Shown: piece after piece, positions 35,647 through 46,144 of the stretch | How positions within the stretch are numbered: the stretch's first letter is position 1 | Layout: each line of letters begins with the position of its first letter | From: Phocoena phocoena | Lineage: Eukaryota; Chordata; Mammalia; Artiodactyla; Phocoenidae | Direction of reading: 5' to 3' | Length of the DNA stretch: 64,000 nt | Assembly: GCF_963924675.1 (NCBI RefSeq) | Contig: NC_089226.1 | Span: 51,787,124-51,851,123, forward strand | Made by a program: the position numbers and the translations under genes | The notes under the pieces: generated by a model | The model's input: only the letters and a program-made list of their open reading frames with translations | What the model was told of the DNA's origin: nothing | Databases searched by the model: none

Positions 35647-35681
<35 letters not shown>

Positions 35682-37241
35682 TGTACATGTCACAAAGATA
35701 GTAATTAATCTGATTGAAATACAGATTATTCTGTGTAAAGTTTATGTCCTTTCTATCATACCAAGCAGATTCTATGAAAAGTCTTAAAGAAAATAAATTA
35801 ATTTACAGCAGAAACAATATCAGAATGCTTTGGTATCTGGGTATTTAACACCTGTTTGACTGTAACAACTTAAGCAAACTCTTACATCTTGCATTAGACC
35901 CTCAAACAACATATATACGAAAACGCCCATTTATTAAAAGTATAATAGCACAAGGACTTATGGTGTAACTGTCCTTAAGGACTCAACTTAGAATGAGAAC
36001 CTTAAATTTTCTGTAAATAGATTCAAGGAAACTTCAGATCATCATTATCCTCTCCATCTCCCTGTACCTCCATTGTCATGTTTGCTAAGTCTCCTTATTT
36101 GAAACATGGAAAAATTAAAGAAAACCTAATTCTATATATTAAAGGAAAGAGAATATAAACTTGAATATTAAGAGGTATCTTGAATCTCCATAAACTTTTT
36201 AATTTAGATATTCAAAGACTTATAGACCACAGAAGGCAGAGTTGGAACTGATAATCGTTACCAATTCTGAATAACATCTTCCAAAATAAAGCATATATGG
36301 AATAGAGCATTTATTAGAAATCTGTGATACAGCCACAAAACTCCTAAAGAGTTAATCATGGGCTGTTAATTTTTTTATTTGATTTGCTATTTGGTAACAG
36401 AATATATAGTATAGTATTATATTAGACTCTACCCACTGTACATTTGCCAGTTGAGTAAACACTCCTCGGGGCTGAGAGGTAAATTAATAGGTACAGCTCT
36501 CTGTATTTCCTTGGTTGACCAGGTCCTTCTTTGATGCAACCACTGTTCTGAGACAGAATTGTCCCCTACCTTCATTGCTGTTTCCTAAGGTCCAGGATAA
36601 TGAGGGGTTAGTACAGGAATAAATAGCTCCTGTTGCCAGAATATATTTCTACAAACAATAGTCATATTTCCACCCCACCTAGTTCTTATTTGAGGAAATA
36701 TATATGAGAAATATGCCTGTAATCATCCAATGAAGTACCGTCATTTTCTCCCAAACTCCCTCCCCTTTCTCTTCACATAATTGCCCTCATTTTTTACCTA
36801 TTTTTCTGAGATGCTCTTGCCAAGTGAATATAGCATTTGTCTTTTGTTTGCTTGCTTGTTTCTTTTAAAGTTGGGCTCATCCTACTTCAGGTATCAAATG
36901 AAATAGAAGAGATCAATATCTGCTTACTTTCTGAGGGCAAATCTTAGTAGATTACTACTTATATTTCATAATCTAAACCACTCAGCCTGGAAATTAGTGG
37001 AAATCTCTCCAGATTTATCTGTTGGTTTTAGTTTTCATATTATTGTAAACTTTTTCTCTGCAAATTCATAAATTAATAGTTTGACGAGACAGGATGTTGC
37101 TAGGGGCTGGCTATTTCTTAGGCATTATTTAAAGCTGTATTGTTCACGATTGCTAAATGAGTGAATGAATAAATAAATGGACAAATGAGTAAATAAAGTT
37201 AACTAGGGCCACCAAAAAAAAACTAGAGAACCTCACCTCAC
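35111..37241. other. AT-rich DNA without recognised gene; (GT)n microsatellite
   Basis: 35647-35694 is a (GT)n tract interrupted once by AT. Elsewhere there are short frames and an A/T-rich background. 37150-37195 carries imperfect GAATAAAT repeats. Confidence 0.45.
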
Positions 37242-37461
37242 CTGGTGATGACACAGAGCAGAGGGCCAATTCTGCGTGCAGCCACTGAGAAAAATGCCGC
37301 AGTTCTCCAATATAAGCCTTCTCCAGGCTTAGAAAGACAGGCTCATTCCTGAGCAGAATAATAATATAAATGCCACCATCTTCCAGAACAAAAGACACCA
37401 CTACAGTTTCTATTGTAAACACATTGTTTATCTCAAAATACTCCTGTTGATAGCTTGCCAT
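37242..37461 (-). CDS. Candidate 5' coding exon of an unrecognised host gene
   Basis: The minus strand is open from ATG (37461-37459) for 73 codons to a strong donor (sense CCAG|GTGAGG, exon end 37242). A TGA lies in frame four codons upstream of the ATG, which fits a 5' UTR. Further up, a pyrimidine-rich acceptor (TTCATTCTCTTGCAG|TG) ends at 37495, giving a possible 253-bp exon 37242-37494. The protein starts MASYQQEYFEINNVF and includes a hydrophobic GGIYIIILLRN patch and GELRHFSQWLHAELALCS. The composition is protein-like, not repeat-like. I recognise no family, the start context is weak (C at -3), and no partner exon was found. It could be a chance open frame. Confidence 0.3.
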
Positions 37462-37494
37462 TGGGAATAATCACTGCATAACAATGCTGTCACA

Positions 37495-38439
37495 CTGCAA
37501 GAGAATGAATACAAAAAGTGAATGTTTCACAGATGATAAACATCAATACAGGCAGCACTTAATTTTTTTAATTAAAAAAACCCTTTTCTTTTTTGAATTC
37601 AAACGTCTAGAAGATTGCTTAGAGATACTCTCCTCGCTGGAAATGCAAGACCAAAAATTCACCAAGTAGCACTGCCATTTCAGTAAGACTTAAAAAAGGA
37701 GCAAATGTAGTGAGAGAATCCAAACTAATAGAAGACAAAGGCAGTTTGAAGCATATAAACGTAGCCTAATGATGGCTTTGATGAGCCTTTGTCTCTCAGC
37801 TCTTTGTGCGCAGTAAAATATGAGGAATTAAAAAGAGAGAGAGCAAAATAGTCAAAGACTTATCTGTATGTGTCACTAATGAGTGATGAGAACTGGAAAG
37901 ACAAAGAATGAATTTCAGCGGTTTTGATGGGCCTTTATCAGATAATGTCTGTGTGAGTTACAAAATATGCAACATGACAAAGAGTAGGAGTGGAGAAAAA
38001 GGGAAGAGATAAGTTTGATATGTGAAGAGTAATACATTAAAGTTTTTTGTGAGGGGAATGTGAGTTGGTGGGTGGTTTTCACAAAAAGAATCAGCCAAAT
38101 GATTATCTGGCATGAATGTCTTGGTGAAATCTGTGCAGTCTTGAACATACGTTAAAGCCAGGCAAAGTCTTCTATAGAGAGGAATCCTGAGTATAGGTCC
38201 TCAGGGAAATGATCTAGTAATTTACTCAACAAGAGTAAAGGAAGTGCAGACTGTTTGCACACATGGCCATTTCACTTAGCCTGACTAGATTGAATGGAGC
38301 CATAAGTCAAACTGGTCTTCAATTCAGTTAATTTTTCTTTTCAATCTGACCAATTTTTAAACTAAATTGACAATCCTTTCAGTCAAACTACCTGTATGTG
38401 TGGACATAGCCACATAAAAGTATATGTTTTGTCTATAAA
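37495..38439. other. No recognised feature
   Basis: Short frames only. Read on the minus strand, the stretch just above 37495 is pyrimidine-rich, as expected before a splice acceptor. Confidence 0.4.
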
Positions 38440-38580
38440 AACACTAACCTGAGTTGGAATGCTGGCTGTCCCACTTGTTTGCTGTGTTTTTAAGCCACTT
38501 CAACATTTGGGGCTCCATAGTCTTTAATTTTCAACTAAATATAATAGTACCTATTGCATAAGAGTTTATAAAAATGGAAA
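38440..38580 (+). mobile_element. MIR SINE fragment
   Basis: 'gttggaatgctggctgtcccacttgtttgctgtgtttttaagccacttcaacatttgg' and 'ataatagtacctattgcataagag' follow the MIR consensus in sense with decay. Confidence 0.45.
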
Positions 38581-38831
38581 GAAAAATATATGTAAATACA
38601 GAACATTATGCTATTACTTGGAGTAGAATTTGGGGGTAGTATTGAATTGCTCTGCATAGTAATGGGATAAACATTTGAAATTGTTGCATAGAAGAGGAGG
38701 AACTTACTTTTGGGAAGAAATGCAAATGTCTTGTGGTACCAAGAAAGGACTCAATAAATAACACATCTATTAAGGAGATTTAAGGTGTTTGCTTGAGTGA
38801 GGGAAGTGATGTGATACAGTTTTCATGACTC

Positions 38832-39250
38832 ACTCTATTAGTTTGCTAAGGCTGCTGTAACAGGGTGCCACAAACTAGGTGAACAACACAAATTTATTGA
38901 CTCACAGTTCTGAAGACTAGAAATCCTACATCAAGTTGTCTAGGGACAAACTTTTTCTGAAGGTGCTAGGGAAGAATCTGTTCCAGAACTCTCTCCTAGT
39001 TTCTGATGGTTCCTTGGCTTGTGGCAACACAATTCCAATCCTGACGTGGAGCTCTCCGTGTGTGTGTGTGCCTGTGTCCACATTTCCCCTTTGTCTAAGG
39101 ACACTAGTTATTTCGTCTAGTTAGGGCCCATTCAATTCCATTATGACTTCATCTCAACTAATTATATCCATAATGACTCTATTTCCAAAGAAGAGTATAT
39201 TCTGACATTAACATATGAATTTTGGTGGACATAATTCAGCTTGTAATACT
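38832..39250 (-). mobile_element. MLT1A-like LTR (ERVL-MaLR), near complete, antisense
   Basis: It starts 'tattagtttgctaaggctgctgtaacagggtgccacaaactagg', continues with 'atttattgactcacagttctgaagactagaaatcc', 'ggaagaatctgttccag' and 'aaggacactagttatttcg', and ends 'catatgaattttggtggacataattcagcttgtaatac'. That is the whole MLT1A order reversed. It is a solitary LTR of roughly 420 bp. Confidence 0.7.
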
Positions 39251-39994
39251 CACTAGTGGTTTATTGGTGGTAGATTTTTTTTTTTTTCCAGAAAAAAATA
39301 AAAAGTTCTCTGGTCTCCATGTTGATGGAGAAAAATAGGGACTGCCCTGATGTGGTAAAGAGCCTGGAGGGAGAGCTGACATGTGGGTTATGAGTATGAA
39401 AAGGCTTCAGTGAGTTGATTACAGCAGTAAACAGTCATTGAGAAGCTAATTTATACTAGGCATTGACAACTGCAAGAAGATAGACCTGGCACTTTGAGGA
39501 TCTCAGGGTGTAGTGATGGAGATTCACCAAGAGATAATGACAATGATAATGACAAGCTACAGGCCAAAATACAGTGATTTCCCAGCAAAGTCATTCACAT
39601 AGTCATTAGAAATTTATGAAATAATAGTTTATCACCATAGGTATTTCATGTTAAGGATATCTTCCTAAAATTATCTTTCTGTTAAAAATCTATAAAATTG
39701 ACATAAATGTCTATGCCTGCATGATCACTAGGTGGTGTAACTGGATGTGTTTTTAGGTGTATGTGACTTTCTATTCTATGCCATTGTCAAGGCTCCCACC
39801 AGCAAAGAATGTAAACACAAGTTTTTGTAATATGTGAGTGAAATTCAGATCAGTTACACAAGATAACCTTTAATTCTGGTGTTAGAATACTATTTCAATA
39901 TGATACTTCATGGTGAATATCATATCTAATGATTTTGATACATTTGTGGAAATAATTCACGCATATATTTATGTTTATTTATTTATTTATGTAT
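39251..39994. other. No recognised feature
   Basis: AT-rich sequence up to the poly(A) side of the old antisense L1. No coding evidence. Confidence 0.4.
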
Positions 39995-42900
39995 ATATAT
40001 AGACATATATTTTTGTATATAGTTAGAGTATTTTTGGGTTCACAGCAAAGTTTAGATAAAGGTGCAGCAATTTCCCATATTCGCCTGACTCCTACGCATA
40101 CATAACCACCATTATCAGTATCCCCCACCAGAATAGTACAGTTTTTACAACTGATGAGCCTACATTGAAACATCATTAATACCCAAAGTCCATTGTTTAC
40201 ATTATAGTTCTCTCGGTGTTGTACATTCTATGGGTTTGGACAAATGTGTAATGATATGTATCCCTCATTATAGTATTATACAGAGTATTTTCACTGTTTT
40301 AAAAATCCTCTGTTCTTTGCCTATTCTTTCCTCTTTCTCACCCTATCAACTCCTGGCAACCACTGATCTTTGTACTGTTTCCATATTTTACCTTTTCCAT
40401 AATGCCATATGCTTAGAATGATACAGCATGTAGCTTTTTCACGTTAGCTTCACTTACTAATATGAATTTGAAGTTCTTTCATGTCTTTTCATGGCTTGAT
40501 AGCTCTTTTTTTTTTAAGCACTGAATAATATTCCATTGTCTGAATGCATCACAGTTTATTCATTCATCTACAGGGAGAGATCTTGGTTAATTCCACATTT
40601 TAGCAGTTACGAATATAGCTGCTATAAACATTCTGGTGTAGGTTTTTATGTGCACATAAGTTTTCAACTTCCTTGGCTAAGCACCAAGGAGTACGATTCC
40701 TGGATCATATGGTAAGACTAAGTTTAGTTTCATAAGAAACCGCCAAACTGTCTTCCAAAGGGGCTATGCAGTTTTGCATCCCCACCAGCAACGAATGAGG
40801 TTTCCTCTTGCTCCACATTCTCACCAGTATTTAGTGTTGTTGATGTTTTGGAGTTTGACCATTCCGGTAGTTATGAAGTGGTATCTTGCACAGGCTCCGG
40901 ACGCACAGGCTCAGCGGCCATGGCTCATGGGCCCAGCCGCGCTGCGGCATGTGGTATCCTCCCGGACCGGGGCACGAACCCGTGTCTCCTGTATCAGCAG
41001 GTGGACTCTCAACCACTGCGCCACCAGGGAAGCCCGAAGTGGTATCTTATAGTTGTTTTAATTTGCATTTCCCTGGTGACACATGATGTGGAGTAGCTTT
41101 TCATATGCGTATTTGCCATCTTCTTAGGTGAGCTACCTGTTAAAGTCTTTGGACTAATTTTTAAATCAGGTTGTTTTGTTACTGTTGAGTTGTAAGTGTT
41201 ATTTGGATAATTTGAAAGCAGTCCTTTATCAGATGTGTCTTTTGCAAATATTTTCTCCCTGTCATTGACTTGTCTTTTCATTTCTCTTGGCATTGTCTTT
41301 CACAGAGCAGACATTTTTAAAAATTTTAATGAAGTCTAGCTTATTAATTATTTCTTTCATGAACCTTATCTTGGGTGCTGTATCTAAAATGACATCACCA
41401 TACTCGAGGACATATAGGTTTCCTCCTATATCATCTTCTAAGTGTTTTATAGGTTTGCATTTTACTTTTAAGTCTATGATCCATCTTGAGTTAATTTTTG
41501 TGAAGGGTATAAAGTGTGTGTCCAGGTTTATTGTTTTACATGTGGATGTCCAGTTGCTCCAGCACCATTTGTTGGAAAAACTATCTTCACTCCATTGTAT
41601 TGCCATCTCTCCCTTGTCAAATATCAGTTGACCTTATTTATTGGGGGGGGCGCTCTCTCTGGACTCTCTATTCTCTTCCTTTAATTTATTTGTGTACTCT
41701 TTCTCTGGTATCAAATTTTCTTGATTACTGTAGCTTTATAGTAAGTCTTGAAGTTGAGTAGTGTTAGTCCTCCAACTTTATTCTTCTCCTCCAATAATGT
41801 ATTGCTTTTTCTGGATCTTTTGCCTTTCCATGTAAACTCAGAATCAGTTTGTTGCTATCTACAAAATAACTTGCTGGAATTTTGATTGGGATTACACTGA
41901 AAATATAGATCAATTTAGAAAAAACTGACATCTTGACAATTTGAGTCTTTCTGTCCATGGATATGGAATCTCTCCATTTATTTAGTTCTTTTTTCATTCA
42001 TCAAACTTCTGTAGTTTCCTCATATAGATCTTGTACATATTTTGTTAGATTCATACCTATGTATTTTATTTGGGGGGAGCTAATGCAAATGGTATTGTAT
42101 TTTTAATTTTAAGTTCTCCTTGCTCATTTCTGATATGCATATAAAATGATTGACCTTTGTACTTGAGGTATTTTGCAATCTTTCTGTATTGTTTTTATTA
42201 TTGTTTTGGTCAATCTGTCAGATTTTTTACATCACAATCATATCATTTATAAGCAAAGACAGTTTTACTCCTTTTTTCCCAAACTGTATACATTTTATTT
42301 CCTTTACTTCTCCTATTGCATTAGCTAGTGCTTCCATTACAGTGTTGAAAAGTAGTGGTGAGAGGGGACATCTTGTCTTGTTCCTGATCTTAGTGGGAAA
42401 CTTAGCTTTCCACCATTAAGTGTGATGCTAGTTATAGGTTTCTGTAGATATTCTTTATGAAGCTAAAGAAGTTCCCCTCTAGTCCAAGTTTACTGAGAGT
42501 TTTTATCATGAATGGGTAATGGATTTTGTTAAATGTTTTTTTGCATCTATTGATATAATCATATGATTTTTCTTTCTTAGCTTGTTGATACGATGAATTA
42601 CATTAATTAATTTTTGCATATTGGACCTGCCTTGCATACCCAGGATAAATCCTGCAGGGTTGTGGCATATTATTATTTTTATCTATTAATGGATTGGTTT
42701 TGCTATAATTTTGTTGAGGATTTTTACATCTATATTCATGAAAGATAGAGGCCTGTAGTTCCTGTTCTGGTGATGTTTTTGTCTGGTTTTGGCATTAGGG
42801 TAATGCTTGCTTCACAGGATGAGTTAGGAAGTATTCCCTCTGCTTCTGTGCCCTGAAAGAGATTGTCAAGAACTGAAATTTCTTCTATAATATTTGGTAG

Positions 42901-44087
42901 AATTCACCAATGAACCTACCTAGATCTGGTGCTCTCTGTTTTGGAAATTTATTAATTATTAATTAAATTTCCTATATAAATATAGACCTATTCTGGTTGT
43001 CTATTCCTTCTTTATAAGATATGGCAAATTGTGTCTTTCAAGAAATAGGTCCATTTAACTTGTCAAGTTTGTGGACATAGAGTTGTTCATAATATTCCTT
43101 TATTATCCTTTTAATATAATATTCATTGTACTTATAGTAATGCCCCTTCTTTCATTTCTGATATTAGTAATATGTATCTCCTTTCCCTTTCTCTCTCTCT
43201 CTTTAAGTTAACCTGGCATGAGAATAATCAATTTTATTGATTTTTTTTCAAAGAACCAGCCCTTGGATTTGTTGATGTTTCCTATTGACTTCCTGTTTAC
43301 AATTTCATCAATTTCAGCTCTAATTCTTATATTTCTTTTCTTCTCCATAATTTCAATTTAATTTGCTATTCTTTTTCTAATTTCCTAAGATGGAAACTTA
43401 TATAATTTATTTTAGATTTTTCCTCTTTTCTAATATATGGATTCAATACTATAAATTTCCCTCCAAGTACTGTGTTTGTTGTATCCCACAAATATTGATA
43501 AACTGTGTTTTCTTTTTTATGAAGTTCAAAACATTTTAAAATTTCTCTGGAGATTTCTTCTTTGACTCATGTATTGTTTAAAAGTGTGTTGTTTAACCTA
43601 TATGCATTTTAGAATTTTCCAGTTCTCTTTATGTTATTGATTTCTAGTTAAATTTTATTGTGGTCTGGCAGGAGACATTGTATGCTTTCTATTCTTTTAA
43701 ACATGTCAAGATGTGTTTTATGACCCAGAATAAGATATTTCTTGGTGAATGTTCCATATAAACTTGAGGAAAACCATGTATTCTGTTGCAGGATTATGTA
43801 GTCTATAGATGTCAGGTACATCCAGTTGATTGATGGTAGTGTTGAGTTGTGCCCTGACAGATTTTTAGCCTTATGGATCTGTCCATTTCTGATTGTAGGG
43901 GCATTGAAGTCTCCAAGTATATAGTGGATCCATCTGCTTTTCCTTTCAAATCTATCATTTTTGCTTCATGTAGTTTTATACTCTGTTTTTAGGTGAACAC
44001 ACATTAAAAACTATTTATTCTTGAAGAATTTACCACTTCATTACTATGTTTTAGTGCCTCCTTTATCATGAATAAATTTACATGATT
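39995..44087 (-). mobile_element. Old L1M LINE, antisense, left part (3' UTR and ORF2)
   Basis: The 3' UTR (about 39995-40700) reads 'tgggttcacagcaaagtttagataaaggtgcagcaatttcccatattcgcc' and so on. ORF2 follows on the minus strand: C-terminal region (41009-41606), polymerase (about 41764-42960) and endonuclease-proximal sequence up to 44087. Every frame is broken many times. It is split by a SINE (40888-41035) and by the composite insertion at 44106. It resumes at 52363. Confidence 0.8.
40888..41035 (-). mobile_element. 3'-truncated, tailless CHR SINE with perfect TSD
   Basis: In sense the copy starts normally (GGGCTTCCCTGGTGGC, at 41035) but stops after GGAGCCTGTGC at 40888. It lacks the last 50 nt or so of the body and any poly(A). 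A perfect 13-bp TSD, gaagtggtatctt, lies at 40875-40887 and 41036-41048, so this is a genuine insertion, not a later deletion. The host sequence on both sides is one L1M ORF2. Confidence 0.93.
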
Positions 44088-44105
44088 TAAAGTAGGCCCT
44101 ATCTG

Positions 44106-44285
44106 AACTCCTGGCTCAGGATCGCTTCCCTCCATCATCACTGAGCTGCCCTGGAGCCCACGGGGATGGTGGCCTCGCTGAGACTGCTGGCGCTGGAGGG
44201 GCCCCAATGGCTGAAGCCGTGACAGTCCTTAGGACCATGGGCCAGATGCTTGTCAGTTTCTAATGTTAATAACATTGAATTTGTG
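44106..44285 (+). other. Non-L1 head of the composite insertion, origin unknown
   Basis: This GC-richer 180-bp piece lies between the left TSD and the start of the full-length L1. On the plus strand it contains ATGGTGGCCTCGCTGAGACT (MVASLRLLALEGPQWLKP then stop) and a second frame with MAEAVTVLRTMGQMLVSF then stop. It does not resemble L1, SINE or the interrupted L1M. Possibilities are a 5' transduction, a template switch to a cellular RNA, or a fragment of an earlier insertion. I recognise no parent gene. Confidence 0.55.
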
Positions 44286-45184
44286 GGAGATTAGTTCAAG
44301 ATGGGGGAGTAGAAGGATGTGCGCTCACTCCTTCTTGCACCGGAATCACAACTAACTGCTGCACAACCATCGACAGGAAGACACTGGAACTCACCAAAAA
44401 AGATACCCCACATGCAAAAACAAAGGAGAAGCCACAATGAGACGGTAGGAGGGGCGCAGTCACAGTAAAATCAAATCCCATAACTGCTGAGGGGGGTGAC
44501 TCACAAACTGGAGAACAATTATGCCACAGAAGTCCACCCACTGGAGTAAAGGTTCTGAGCCACACAGCAGGCTTCCCAGCCTGGGGGTTCAGTAATGGGA
44601 GGAGGAATTCCCAGAGAATCAGACTCTGAAGACTAGCGGGATTTGATTTCAGGACTTCAACAGGACTGGGGGAAACAGAGACTCCACTCTTACAGGGCAT
44701 ACACAAAGTAGTGTACATATCAGGACCCAGGGGAAGGAGCAGTGACCCCATAGGAGACTGAACCAGACTTACCTGCTAGTGTTAGAGGGTCTCCTGAAGA
44801 GGCAGGGGGCAGCTGTGGCTCACCACGGGGACAAGGACACTGTCAGCAGAAGCTCTGGGAAGTACTCCTTGGCGTGAGCCCTCCTGGAGTCCACCATTAG
44901 CCCAGCCAAAGAGCCTGTAGCCTCCAGTGCTGGGTCTCCTCAGGCCAAAAAACTAACAGGGAGGGAACTCAACTCAGCCAATCAGCAGGCAAGTGGATTA
45001 AAGTTTTACTGAGCTCTGCCCACCAGAGCAACACCCAGCTCTACCCACCACTAGTGCCTCACATCAGGAGCTTGCACAAGCCCTTAGATCACCTGATCTA
45101 CCAGAGGGCAGACAGCACAAGCAAGAAGAACTACAATCCTGCAGCCTGTGGAAGGAAAACCACATTCACAGAAAGATAGACAAA

Positions 45185-46086
45185 ATGAAAAGGCAGAGGA
45201 CTATGTACCAGATGAAGGAACAAGATAAACCCCCAGAAGCACAACTAAACGAAGTGGAGATAGGCACCCTTCTGAAAAGAATTCAGAATAATGATAGTGA
45301 AGGTGATCCAGGACTTCAGAAAAATAATGGAGGCAAAGATCGAGAAGATACAATAACTGTTTAACAAAAACCTAGAAAAATTAAAGAACAAACACCTAAA
45401 AGAATTAAAGAATAAACAGAGATGAACAATACAATAACTGAAATGAAAAATACACTAGAAGGAATCAATAGCAGAATAACTGAGGCAGAAGAACGGATAA
45501 GTGACCTGGAAGACAGAAAGGGGGAATTCAGTGCCACAGAACAGAATAAAGAAAAAAGAATGAAAATAAATGAAGACAGCCTAAGAGACCTCTGGGACAA
45601 CATTATACAGGTCCCAGAAGGAAACGAGAAAGAGAAAGTCTCTGAGAAAATATTTGAAGTGATTATAGTCGAAAATTTCCCTAACATGGGAAAACAAATA
45701 ACCACCCAAGTCCAGGAAGCACAGAGAGTACCAGGCAGGATAAACCCAAGGAGAAACAAACCGAGACACATAGTAACCAAACTGACAAAAATTAAACACA
45801 AAGAAAAACTATTAAAAGCAGCAAGGGAAATGTGGCAAATAACGTACAAGGGACCTCCCATAAGGTTAACAGCTGATTTCTCAGGAGAAACGCAACAAAT
45901 CAGAAAGGATTGGTACAATATATTTAAAGTGATGAAGGGAAGAAACTGAAACCAAGATTGCTCTATCTGGCAAGGATCTCCTTTGGATTAAACAGAGAAA
46001 TCAAAAGCTTAACAGACAAACAAAAGCTAAGAGAATTCAGCACCACCAAAACAGGTCTACAACAAATGCTAAAGGGATTTCTCTAA
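45185..46086 (+). pseudogene. L1 ORF1, frameshifted
   Basis: The start is MKRQRTMYQMKEQDK (45185). The 176-codon open block at 45422-45949 carries the coiled coil (MNNTITEMKNTLEGINSRIT, EERISDLEDRKGEF) and RRM-like signatures (EVIIVENFPNMGKQI). The C-terminus up to the stop at 46084-46086 (LQQMLKGFL) is in another frame after a break near 45950. The N-terminal 80 codons are also out of frame. Confidence 0.85.
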
Positions 46087-46144
46087 GTGGGAAACACAAG
46101 AGAAGAAAAGGACCTACAAAAAGAAACCCAAAACAATTAAGAAA

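Noticed and set aside
45361..45918. 185-codon minus-strand open frame
   Set aside because: It is the antisense of the L1 ORF1 open block at 45422-45949.
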